A DNA stretch of 64,000 nt. Source: Costus lasius (Eukaryota; Streptophyta; Magnoliopsida; Zingiberales; Costaceae). Below, one piece after another: positions 54,330-64,000 of this stretch. How positions within the stretch are numbered: the first letter of the stretch is position 1; the number at the start of each line of letters is the position of its first letter. The notes under the pieces were generated by a model that saw only the letters and a program-made list of their open reading frames with translations, searched no databases and was not told the DNA's origin. The translations under genes were made by a program, and so were the position numbers. The stretch is from contig CM050451.1 of assembly GCA_027563935.2 (NCBI GenBank), positions 104,807,565 through 104,871,564 of the forward strand, given 5' to 3'.

Positions 54330-56110
54330 GCATGAATGCAACAAGAAAAGAAAAATAAAATATGGTTTCTTAATAACAGTTGTAGCAAACATATGACAAG
54401 GAAAAAAGAGATATTGGTGGAGCTTGATGAGAACATTGACAATCAAGTAATTCTAGGAGGTGAAAAAGCTGAAAAAATTGAAGGAAAAAGTGATATTGCT
54501 GGAAGATCCAAACCAACCAGCAAAGGTACATTCATGATGGTTTATGTGGTACCTAATCTTGTCCACAATTTTGTAAGTGTTGGTCAACTGATCCAACAAG
54601 GATATCAAGTTAATTTTGAAGGTAAAGAATGTGGAGTTTTTTGATGCAAAGAGTAACTCTTTATGGCCAAGGTTGCAGATGACAACCAATAAAATCTTTT
54701 ATTTGTCATATTCTAAAGATTTAGCATTAAAAGCTAAAGTGAATAAATCATATTTATGACTTTTAAGATGCAACTATTTGAATCGAAAGGGACATTTGCT
54801 ACCACAAAAGGAGGTGATTGGTCTATTGGAAATTGGAAAGTGTGATAAATCTTTTGAAGGGTGCTTATATAGAAAGATGCATCATCTACTCTTTCCAAAA
54901 TCATCATGGAGAGCCAAAGCTCCTTTAGAACTTGTACATGAAAATATTTTTAGTTCTACTAGGACCCTATTACTTGGAGGAAAGAGGTATTTCCCTTTGT
55001 TTGTTGGCGATTTTACTTGAATGATTTGGATTTTTTTTGGGTATAAAAAAGCCACCTTGAAGTACAAGGCCAAAGCTCCTTTAGAACTCGTACATGAAAA
55101 TATTTTTAGTTCTACTAGGACCCTATTACTTGGAGGAAAGAGGTATTTCCCTTTGTTTGTTGGTGATTTTACTTGAATGATTTGGATTTTTTTTTGGGTA
55201 TAAAAAAGCCTCCTTGAAGTACAAGGCCTTTGTTGAGAAGGAAAGTGGCTTTAAAATTAAGATCCTAAGAATTGTTCATAGTGGAGAATTCATATATCAT
55301 CTCTTCATGGAGTTTTGTAGCAAAGAGTAAGTAGATTAAAATGCAATTAATACTGTGTAGAAATCCTTAACAAAATGGTGTTGTTAAGAGGAAACATTGT
55401 ATCATTATTAAGATGACATGTAGTATGTTGAAAGGAAAAGCTTTCCAAAAGATCTTTGGGCAGAATCAGTTCATACCAAAACGTATGTTTTGTATTGTTC
55501 TCCCATAAATGTTGTAAGAAACAAGACTCCACATGAAGCATGGATTGGAAGAAAGCCTTCTGTTTTGGTTGTCCAGTATATTCTCTTAATTATCTTAATT
55601 AGACTCCATTAAAAGATAAATTTGATGTAAGAGGACATAAGTTCTTATTTGTTGGTTATAGTGATAAATCAAAGGGTTATGAATTGATTAATCCTTCGAA
55701 TAAGAAGTTGGTTGTCGCAAAAAGTAATATTTATTGAGATGGCAATGCTGGGCTACAAGAATAGCTCTCATAATGCAATAAATCTTTATGATTTTGCTGT
55801 TGTGGAAAATTTGAAATTGGGTAAAATCTCAACTACAAAATTTTGATATTTCATCTTCTATAAATTCAAATCAAATCCCTCATATAAAAATCTAAAATTT
55901 GTAGAACCTATTTGGAGTAGATTTATCATGTAAAAGGACAACTGGAAGGAAAGATGACTTTACAAGTCATTATACTAATAATATTAATGAGTTTGTATCA
56001 TTTTCATGTGAACCTTAGAAATTTGAAGAAGTTGCAAACTTGCAATGGATGAAGGATAGGTAAATGCTATGAAGGAAGAAGTAATCATGATTGCGTTGAA
56101 GGTGTTTTAT
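54330..56110 (+). pseudogene. Copia polyprotein remnant: protease, pre-integrase, integrase, RT start
   Basis: Plus-strand, broken frames. 54360-54640 matches the Copia protease/gag-pre-integrase region (WFLNNSCSKHMT in place of the D-S-G-C-S-x-H-M motif, VPNLVHNFVSVGQLIQQGY, VNFEGKEC). 54780-55020 has CDKSFEGCLYRKMH, SWRAKAPLELVHENIF and GKRYFPLFVGDFT of the integrase zinc and core start. 55230-55730 has SGFKIKILRI, NGVVKRKH, KAFPKDLWAE, NKTPHEAWIGRKPS and FVGYSDKSKGYELINP. Near 56020-56090 an RT start is seen (FEEVANLQWMKD, NAMKEE). The protease aspartate appears as Asn and stops are frequent, so it is dead. It lies inside Rab intron 1, in the sense direction. Confidence 0.8.
54913..55224 (+). 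repeat. 156-bp tandem duplication within the Copia integrase
   Basis: Units 54913-55068 and 55069-55224 are almost identical, starting GCCAAAGCTCCTTTAGAACT and ending TTGAAGTACAAG. It duplicates the start of the integrase core after the element had already died, since both copies share the same stop. Confidence 0.85.
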
Positions 56111-57960
56111 TTTCCCTTTAAAAAAATAATAATCATGAAAAATCATGTTTGCTTTTTGGACCATATTAGCTCTGATCTCAATTCCTTATCTCAGGGAGAA
56201 GTGCAATTTGGGGTCAAAATTTTATTCTAATTTTGACCATGTTCTTAGGGAATGACAAGGAATTTTGGGTCAAAATCATTGTTATTAACCAAGGAATGAA
56301 GCTTTAGAAAAAGGGGAGCTTTAGTCATTATGGCCTAGTTGCATAATTCAATCATGGCTAAATCATTGGTCAAAAAAGTCTTTGACCTTGATTTGATATG
56401 AAAAAAAGGAATAAAAAAAGAAATGAGAGATGCATGTAGTTGAGTGTTGACACGTAAAGATACGTTTTAAAAGGAGTTATGGGAGGAGTTAATGTTGTGG
56501 TTGAGAGTTATGGATAAGTAGATAGAAACGAAATGAATTTGGGCCTTCGGCTAGATTTTAGAAAGGGAGAAAGAAAAAAGAGGGCAAGAGGGGGCGAGAG
56601 GCCTTCGGCCTCCTTTTCTCCGGTGACAACGAGGATAGAAGAGCCAAAGAAAAATCATCTTCAACCAGCTATTTTCGGACGTTGAGGAAGGAGACAAGAA
56701 CTAAAGATAATTTTATCCTCTCTTCCTGACAATCATTCAAATCAAAACGGAGAGAAAACTCCGATTAAAATCACTGACAGAGAGTGAACTCTAATAAAAA
56801 TAATCACTGACGGAGAGACAACTCCTGTATAAAAAAACAAATAAATGATGGAGAAGGAAAAGTCTTGTAAAAGAATATTTCCATTGCCGGAGAAGGAAAA
56901 CTCTGGTTAACAAAAACCAATTCCATGTTGCTAAGTTCGGTAGCCCATCGCTTACCTACAACTCACCGTTCCTTCTTGATGAACACAACATCTTGTGAAA
57001 CAAATTAAAATTTCAGTCACACCTTCTCTTTGAGCATGCGAACCTACAAGCAGAAAGATTTGGCCATTTGACAGCTTCTGGCGATCCCTTTTTACTCTCA
57101 ATTACAAATATATCTGAGTTTTTCTTGGCAAGCTCGATGTTTGGCCATTTGATCAAACTTAAACTTCGGCCACACCTTCTCCTCGAGTGTGTGAACCTAC
57201 GAGCAGAAATATCCGGTCATCTAACGGCCAGATCGCCAGAATCAAAAGATGTTCGACTATCCTTTCTTTCTCCTTGCTATTGTCGAACCGCATTGGTTTC
57301 TGAAAAATCATCGCCAATGCCGTCTTTCTTGCTGGCTTCTCATGCTGCAGCCTTGAACACTTGCCACCAAGCTTCTGTCACCCTTCTTGATGATGATTTA
57401 CTACTATCACTAGCCATTCATCTCTTCTTAGTCGCCGCCCTTGCAACTTTGCAAGGAATTAGAAGTCAACCTTTGAACCAAATCCTTCATTAGGATTTTG
57501 GCCAAAAGTTAAATTACTGTGCAAATTGTATAGCATTTTGATTTAAGTCTAAATTTGGCAAGAAGTTAATCCTGCATCAAAATTTTGATCGGGCTTAGTA
57601 TGTTGACAAAAGTCAAAATTGTGAGAGAACCAAATCATACTTCAATTTTGTATGAAACTTAAATCCTATGAGGAGCCAAATTCTACATCACTTTTGATCA
57701 AAATTTAAAATCACCTTGCAAGGAGCCCACTGAAAATTAAATGCTTATGCTTAGCCATGTCGACTCTTCATACCGTAGCTTCAAGCGGTATTCGCTATAT
57801 ATTCATCAAGCAACTGCCAGCCTTACACTGACAAAGTACCTAATCACTTCAGCCACATTAATGCGATTAGAAGTGCCGATGGCGTTCATTGTTGTGCATT
57901 AAATTTTTGTTTAAGCCAAAATCTTCATCACCACGATGACTCAAACATGGTGAAGACCAA
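56111..57960. other. Noncoding, repeat-derived part of Rab intron 1
   Basis: No domain is recognised. At 56750-56900 a unit of about 35 bp (TCACTGACGGAGAG, ACTCC..TAAAA) recurs three to four times. At 57020-57220 a block CACACCTTCTC..GAGC..GTGAACCTAC..AGCAGAAA with TTTGGCCATTTGA recurs twice. The frame 57068-57493 has no known domain. Confidence 0.5.
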
Positions 57961-57962
57961 GG

Positions 57963-58207
57963 TTTCGAATACTGGTCTGGCGACTCGGTCCGGTGAGCCG
58001 CCGGACTGGTATGGTACCAGTACAAACCGGCGATTCCGAGCGGCAGTGGGCGTTGGAAGCTTCCGGCGCCGCTGGCAACAAAAGGAAGCTTCAATCTAGT
58101 GCCTGCTGCCAACGCTCGTTGCTCGCCTTCATCATCCGCCCTGAGCTGTCCTCCGCCGGCCGTTCCGTGACCGGACGGCGAGCGGACCGGTACATACCGG
58201 TACGAAA
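57963..58207. repeat. Short CCGGTAC-type inverted-repeat element
   Basis: Ends TTTCGAATACTGGTCTGG and (right, complemented) TTTCGTACCGGTATG are imperfect inverted repeats. The interior is GC-rich with GGTATGGTACCAGTAC and ACCGGTACATACCGGTAC dyads. It stands out from AT-rich surroundings and is related to the element at 17974-18154. Confidence 0.55.
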
Positions 58208-58739
58208 CAGTTTTGGGATCACCGGTGAAGACCAAACTTTCGCTGCAGTTAAAAGTTCACCGATTGCTGCTCGCTACTACTCTACCGTCATCTTATGACC
58301 ATTGAACTGAGCAACATCGTTACTCCAGCAGATTTTTGCTTTCTTCCAGCTTTGAATGCTTTTGAGTTCTTCCAGCCTAGCATTTAGCTGGCCATGAGCT
58401 TAAATTTCACCCACACATTCTCCTCAATTATGGACCTAGTTCGGTCATTAAATATTTAATCTAGCCTAAGTTTGATCAGGTTATCAAACAGATTTTTATT
58501 CTGATCCAAGTTCGGCATTCATTGCGGAAACTTGATTTGCACTATGGCTACATTTCACAAGATTTGAATCCAAATTTGAATATGGTTGTGGCGATGAAAT
58601 TAGACTCAACTCAGTCTAATTCAATCTGACCTAAATCATCATGAAATTCAACTTTACACATACACTCTAAGCTCACCACAAATCCAATTTGGTTCAACAC
58701 TAAACCGTTTTACTTCAGATTAGAAGACTAATTCTAACA

Positions 58740-59230
58740 TATTTATGATATTTTAGCCTTCCAAAGGTTTTTTATGACATTTTAGCTTTTCAAAGGCTAC
58801 TTATGATATTCTAGCCTTTTTAATGTTGCTTCTAATATACTAGCCTTTTTAAGGCTATCTCTGATATTTTAGCTCTTCAATGGCTATTTCGAATGTTTGG
58901 CCCAATAATCTGTTCACCTGATTTGAACGTTTGGCCCAACGGCTCGTTCGCTTGATTTGAACATTTGGCCCAAAGGCCAGTTCATCTTATTTGAATGTTT
59001 GGCTAAATGGCTCGCTCTCCTATTTTGAATGTTTAGCCCAATGGCTTATTTATCTATTTTGAACGTTTGGCCTAATGTCTCATTCACTTATTTTGAATGT
59101 TTGGCTTTTTGACCCATTCACTTGATTTGAACGTTTTGCTCAACGACCGATTCATCTATTTGAACGTTTGGCTCAGTGACTCGTTATCCTATTTTGAATG
59201 TTTGGTCCAATGGCTATTCATTTATCGCAC
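58740..59230 (+). repeat. Two adjacent minisatellites of ~34-38 bp units
   Basis: 58745-58890 repeats TATGATATTNTAGCCTTTTN with AAGGCTA about every 34-36 bp (about four units). 58890-59230 repeats GATTTGAACGTTTGGCCCAA with GGCTCGTTC about every 37 bp (about nine units). The two share the GGCTATTT..TTTGAA junction and may have one origin. Confidence 0.75.
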
Positions 59231-59269
59231 TCAGCAGACATGTTATCGAGTAATCAATAGCATGATATA

Positions 59270-59660
59270 TAGGTTTATGAATTCCTAAGATACTTGAATG
59301 GAATCAGGAAGTAGAGAATCAAATATATGAAAAAAAATAATCTAGAAGTCAATTAGATCTTCAGACCATGATTGGGTTGGATGAAACTAAAATGAGTACT
59401 TTAGTGGTTCACCTTATATTTTCTGCGGACAAAAGAAAGAAGGTCATACAATTATTTATTGTGATAATATGTTAACAATAGGAATGTTTGAAAATTTAAA
59501 TTTTCATAGTAGATCCTAACATATTGAATCAAGACTTGATTTTGTTAGGGATTTAGTTTTAGAAGGGTAAAATTGTAATGAAAATTTGGAGTACTCTTGA
59601 GCAACTAGCAGATATGCTCACTGAAGTTATTACTACATAAACTTAGACTCACAAATTAAG
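59270..59660 (+). pseudogene. Copia RNase H remnant
   Basis: Broken plus-strand frames resemble the end of a Copia polyprotein: HTIIYCDNMLTIGMFENLNF, then HIESRLDFVRDLVLEG, and a final EQLADMLT-like string near 59605-59625 in another frame. RNase H removes RNA from the reverse-transcription hybrid. It may belong to the element at 54330-56110, with the stretch between them inserted later or replaced. Confidence 0.65.
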
Positions 59661-59899
59661 AGCAAAATTTGTGAGTTAATCAATCAATCTCCAATCAGTC
59701 AAAGTCAGTAATTAGGCAAATAGAATTAAATGCAAAGGATTACAGCTGTGCATTAATGTCCTTGATGACCAAATTCCTACATTATAAATTCTCAATTTCC
59801 TTTCATTGTTTCTAGGCTAAGTTGATACATTGTTTACTTCTTAGATAGTGTAGAGTTTGGTTCCTAAATAATTAATATCCTTATATATTTCCCATTTTC

Positions 59900-60508
59900 T
59901 TTGCTTCTATATATATGTGTGTGTTCTATGACATTCAAATGTATGCACTGTGCATGAAAGACAAAATATAGAGAAGAAAAGAAATTACATAATATTATTT
60001 GCATCTTTATCTATCTATTCCTTTTCTCTTTCCTCCAACGATGATATCTCACTTTGTACTTTCTCTCCCTCTGAAGTTATCTATAGTTTGATCTTTATAA
60101 AAGGCAATATTCTTTCTTCTATGCAATTTTCTTATAACTAAATTCAACATCACTATAATAAATTGGGAGAATGTTTCACTTTGATAGAATTTCATCCCCT
60201 TTTGGCTCAAGTATCCAAGTGTCCTATGTTATAAATCTAAAGTAGATATTAAATTAATATTAATTTGTCCTTTAAGCATTTGAACTTCTTCATGATGGAA
60301 AATTTTCATTTGCTTCTTCTCGTTTAAATAAGTGACCTATTTGTTAACTTTTATTTTCTATTAGCAAGAATATTATATGTAATCAAATTGAACTTTAAAT
60401 TTAGAGTATATCTAACAACTTTGAGAGTATTCTGTGCCTAAGAATAGTCATGATGCTAATGTCTCCTTTGCTTTTAATTATTAAAACATTTTTTAATCTT
60501 ATACCTAA
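59900..60508 (-). pseudogene. Copia gag-pre-integrase remnant, minus strand
   Basis: Near 60180-60240 the minus strand gives LGYLSQKGMKFYQSE, like the G-H-L-S-x-K-G-M string of the Copia pre-integrase domain. The frame is broken. It fits the order expected for the minus-strand Copia element that begins at 63530, with the hAT-like element at 60517-62632 inserted between. Confidence 0.45.
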
Positions 60509-61139
60509 GTTGCATTTAGGGGTGAGCATTCGGTGTCGGTAAATTTTGTTTTACCGATGTACCGACAAATTCAGTAATTTCGGTTCGGTAAAAATAAATT
60601 CGGTTTCGGTACAGTTTTATAAATTTTGGTATTCGGTATTCAGTTCAGTTTTAAACTTGTTGGTTCGGTAAAAAACCGATTTTACTGAAATCTATTTTAA
60701 AATATATAATATATGTTATATCCTATTATCTATATATATATAAATATATAATATATAAATATATAATATATAAATATATAATATATATCCTAATTCTAAA
60801 TGAATAAATCCAATATCCTACTACCCAATTACCCACTACCCATTACCTTAAACCCAATTCATTTATTCACTCAAATAAGTCAATCACGCTCTCGCCGGTC
60901 TTTTGTCCGTCTCCACTCTCCAACCTCGCTCTCAAGAAAAAACGAAAAACCCTAACTCTTCCGGCCTCTCTGCTCCTGTCGATTGTCAGCCCTCCCTCCC
61001 GTCTCCCCTCAATAGTAAGCTCTCACCAGTCACCCCTCCATCCTCTCGGCCTCATCACTCATCAGCTCCATCAAGCATTCGCCATTTGAGCTATGCCCTC
61101 CCCTTCATCCTCCGAGCCACGCCCTCCCCACCATGAAAA

Positions 61140-61730
61140 CAAGGCTTCGAGCCATGCCTGTATGATCATGGACCACTCCTATATGACCGTGGATGAAGTG
61201 TGCTTGATCATGGATGGCTTCTGCATGATCATGGATAATTAAAATAATTGTGGATGGAGCCTGTATTAACTTGGACAAACATCATGAATGAAGCCTATAT
61301 GATCGTGGACAAGAAGTGTATGATCGTGGATGGAGCTTGCATGATTGTGGATATTGAACAAGATCGTGGATAGAGCCTGTATGATTGTGGATAAAGCTTG
61401 CATAATCGTGGATATTGAAAACTAGATCCTGGATAGAATAATCGTGGATGGAGGCTATATGATCGTGGATAGAATAATCGTGGATGGAGGCTGCTTGATC
61501 ATGGATGGAGGTTGCGTGATCGTAGATAGCATAATCGTGGATGGAGGCTGCATGATTGTGGATAGAATGATCGTTGATAGAGATCGTGGATATTGAAAAC
61601 AAGATCGAGGATAGAATAGTGGATGGAGGCTGCATGATCGTGAATAGAATAATCGTGGATGAAGGTTGCATGATCGTGGATAGAATAATTATGGATGGAG
61701 GTTGCATGATCGTGGATGTGAGGCTTGAAT
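61140..61730. repeat. Minisatellite array 1 in the hAT-like element
   Basis: Units of 36 bp built from two related halves, GATCGTGGATAGAATAAT and CGTGGATGGAGGCTGCAT, with variants. It ends in GAGGCTTGAATAGCATCC and a spacer to 61860 that recurs after array 2, so the arrays are two copies of a ~704-bp unit. Confidence 0.85.
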
Positions 61731-61869
61731 AGCATCCTAAATCTTGGAAGTTTATTTGTAAAATCATAAGAATCTTTTTCTTTTGTACATTATATATTTT
61801 TTGTAATTTTTGGTAAAAAATTGATTTTTTTTTCCAAATTCGGTTCAGTGTCAGTTTATAAAATCTCGG

Positions 61870-62435
61870 TAATCATGATCATGGATAGAATAATCTTGGA
61901 TGGAGGCTGCATGATCATGGATAGAATGATCGTGGATGGCGCTTGCATGATCATGGATATTGAAAACAAGATCGTGGATAGAGCCTGTATGATCGTGGAT
62001 GAAGCTTGCATGATCGTGGATAGAATAATCGTGGATGGAGGTTGCATGATTGTGGATAGAATGATCGTGGTTGGAGCTTGCATGATTGTGGATAGAATGA
62101 TCGTGGATAGAGCATGCATGATCGTGGATATTGAAAATAAGATCGTGGATAAAGTCTGTATGATCGTGGATGAAGCTTGCATGATTGTGGATATTGAAAA
62201 CAAGATCGTGGATAGAATAATCATGGATAGAAACTGCATGATCGTGGATAAAATAGTTATAAATAGAGGCTGTATGATCGTGGATAGAATAATTGAGGAT
62301 GGAGACTGTATAATCATGGATAGAATAATTGTGGATGGAGGCTGCATGATCATGGATAGAATAATCATAGAGGGAGATTGCATGATCGTGGATAGAATAA
62401 TCGTGGATGAAGGCTCAATGATTATGGATTAGAGG
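61870..62435. repeat. Minisatellite array 2 in the hAT-like element
   Basis: Same 36-bp unit as array 1. Because the unit is a multiple of three and lacks stops, long frames stay open on both strands (61821-62432 plus, 203 aa; 61856-62383 minus, 175 aa). The predicted peptides are simple repeats (MIVDRIIVDGGC type) and are not supported as genes. Confidence 0.85.
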
Positions 62436-62640
62436 CTTGAACAACATCCTAAATCTTGGAAGTTGATATGTAAAATCATAAAAATCTTTTTTCTTTTGTA
62501 CATTATATATTTTCAGTAATTATCGGTAAAAATTCAGTTTTAATCAAATTCGATTCGGTTTCGGTTTATAAAATTTTAGTAAAAATTTTTTTAGTAAATT
62601 TAATTCGGTAAAATACCGAATGCCCACCCCTAGTTGCATT

Positions 62641-63516
62641 GCTGGAGAGGTAAGAAATAATCAATATGAGGCATGACATGAAAATAAGATCCATTGTCAA
62701 TGATCTGTTTTCCTTCCTATTGACCGGTAATAAACTTTTAATATAACTTTTTGCTAGAAGACCAACATTACGATCCATTGTGATTACAATGCTCTCTTCA
62801 TCTTTTTCTTTGTTCTCCTAGTTCTTTTCTTTCGAGCTTTCTCAAATGACTAACAATTCTTTGTAATATGATGCTTCTCAAGGCAAAAGTAGCATTCTAA
62901 TTGTCTTCTTTGCGTTAACTGCTAGATGTTTCATATTGAGGATATTTACTTTTGCTCTTTCTCAACTTTAAGTTACTAACGCTTGATGACAAGTTGCTTC
63001 TGATAATTTTCTTCTAGTTTCTTGATTTCAACAGATTTGTAACTAAACTCATACTGAATTTACCATTAGATGTATAAAATCAATGTCTTCTTACTTTTTA
63101 GGGAACACTCAATAACATTAGGGCTTGAAATTTATCATCTATGATCATTTTCTTAGAAGCTAATGCTTTTCATGTCATTCATTTCTCTATGATCTTTGCA
63201 CCTCCTTTATATTTCAAATTTATCAATTTTTAATTAAAGCAGCTTATGCTTGTAGTCTTTATATATATCTTTTAATTTATTTAACGATATATATGCATTT
63301 TTAATGATGTGATGAAATATGTTATTGTTCATCCATTATTGAATATAACTCATTGTTCTACAACCTTTACCCATCTTTTCTAGCTCAGTTTTATTTTTCA
63401 AAGCATCAAATAAATATTTGCAAAAAATAGTCTGGATTTCTAGAAGCTGATATTCTCTATTTCAAACAATGATTTGACCACCAACCCCCATGATTAAAAT
63501 ATTTGAATAAAATCTT
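62641..63516 (-). pseudogene. Copia gag remnant with zinc knuckle, minus strand
   Basis: The minus strand encodes a zinc knuckle CYFCLEKHHITKNC (62853-62894; CX2CX4HX4C) in a broken frame. Upstream of it on the minus strand, up to the primer site, the sequence has the length expected for Copia gag but many stops. It is the start of a minus-strand Copia element whose 5' LTR runs off the window. Confidence 0.6.
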
Positions 63517-63528
63517 GCTCAGATATCA
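63517..63528 (-). other. Primer binding site, initiator tRNA-Met type, minus strand
   Basis: On the minus strand TGATATCTGAGC, one base after the LTR end at 63530. It matches TGGTATCAGAGC at 10 of 12 bases. Confidence 0.55.
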
Positions 63529-63529
63529 T

Positions 63530-64000
63530 TGTTGGAATTTGATATCAATCCTGTTGGACGTGTGGAACAATCATTCAAGAAAAGAATTTTAGCATATCAG
63601 ACATTGAATATCTTCCCAATCACACTTTGAAGATTCTAACCTATGCTGTTAGGAATGCATTTTAGATTTTAAAATTTTATGATCCTATGTTAAGCGCCAT
63701 ATCTTACTTAATAAAGAAAGAAAGGTGCTCGAAAGTAGCAAGTGATTTGTGAGACTATTTCCCAGATTAACCTAAATGATTCAAAATATTTATGAGAACC
63801 TAATGAGTGTAGAAATGGTAGGATCTCTAATTCTATGTATATGGTTTACAATTTGTTGTTGTTTAACAAAATAGGTAATCAAATGTCAAACTCACCATCA
63901 ACCAATTAATTGTTAATTGATAATTCAATTTCTTAGGTTGTTTAAATAATTAGGCAATGTAAAAAATTTTCTTTGGTTCGCTCATCCTATGCTTGTGGCC
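63530..64000 (-). repeat. 5' LTR end of a minus-strand Copia element, cut by the window
   Basis: The plus strand starts TGTTGGAATTTGATATC, i.e. the LTR ends CAAATTCCAACA on the minus strand, next to the primer site. The rest of the LTR continues past 64000. Confidence 0.55.

Larger units (their letters stand above)
60517..62632. mobile_element. hAT-like non-autonomous element with two minisatellite arrays
   Basis: It is flanked by a perfect 8-bp duplication GTTGCATT (60509-60516 and 62633-62640), the hAT hallmark. Ends TAGGGGTGAGCATTCGGT and (right) ACCGAATGCCCACCCCTA are inverted repeats. Subterminal GGTTCGGT and TTCGGTAAA words are clustered at 60530-60680 and 62525-62610, as for transposase binding sites. 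No transposase is seen. The interior has a (TA)-rich stretch (60700-60790), a pyrimidine-rich stretch (60880-61130) and two long arrays. Confidence 0.85.

Noticed and set aside
57068..57493. A 141-aa frame on the plus strand
   Set aside because: No recognisable domain, and it overlaps a duplicated noncoding block at 57020-57220; it is more likely repeat-derived.
61821..62432. A 203-aa repetitive protein
   Set aside because: The frame follows from a 36-bp repeat without stops; the opposite strand is open too (175 aa). There is no start context or domain that supports a gene.

Overview
This is nuclear DNA of a flowering plant. It has a spliced gene with GT/AG introns, a first exon of a plant Rab GTPase, and more than 40 kb of nested plant LTR retrotransposons (chromovirus, Athila-type and Copia) with hAT-like and Harbinger-like DNA elements. 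GC-rich intergenic repeats with CCGGTAC-type dyads hint at a monocot, possibly Zingiberales, but this is a weak inference. There is no bacterial, organellar or CRISPR content.

Layout. 1-1037: a possible Copia LTR end and a foldback MITE. 1038-12851: one degenerate chromovirus (Ty3/Gypsy, Tekay-like) with both LTRs, initiator-tRNA-Met primer site, broken RT, integrase and chromodomain remnants and a polypurine tract. It holds three later solo LTRs (1123-2763, 6875-8438, 10661-12052), each with a perfect 5-bp target duplication. 13671-23614: a five-exon host gene for a predicted 330-aa membrane-anchored, Cys-rich (PAN/Apple-like) plus cyclophilin-like protein. Its 5.4-kb third intron carries a Harbinger-like element, a GAG-only LTR element remnant and a ~300-bp tandem repeat. 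23719-25552: AT-rich intergenic DNA.

25553-51232 is a set of nested insertions that can be fully parsed by target duplications. The outer Gypsy-type element (TSD CTTAT) is interrupted by an Athila-type element (27701-36999, TSD TACAT) and by a small minus-strand LTR element with a noncoding interior (37053-50176, TSD CTGAG). The latter is split by a second Athila-type element on the minus strand (39183-48921, TSD ACGCC). Both Athila-type elements use the tRNA-Asp primer site, keep gag and an Athila ORF1-like gene, and lack reverse transcriptase, RNase H and integrase. They must have moved with enzymes supplied in trans. Both carry arrays of short inverted repeats in their LTRs and again just upstream of the ORF1-like gene. 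The minus-strand element also appears to contain captured fragments of a host gene.

52689-52805 is exon 1 of a RAB6/RABH1-type small GTPase, with an hAT-like MITE (51953-52472) just upstream. No second exon is visible before the window ends, so intron 1 seems to exceed 11 kb. It is filled with Copia fragments on both strands, minisatellites and a 2.1-kb hAT-like element (60517-62632, perfect 8-bp TSD) carrying two minisatellite arrays. Apart from the two host genes, everything recognisable is mobile-element DNA or its decay products.
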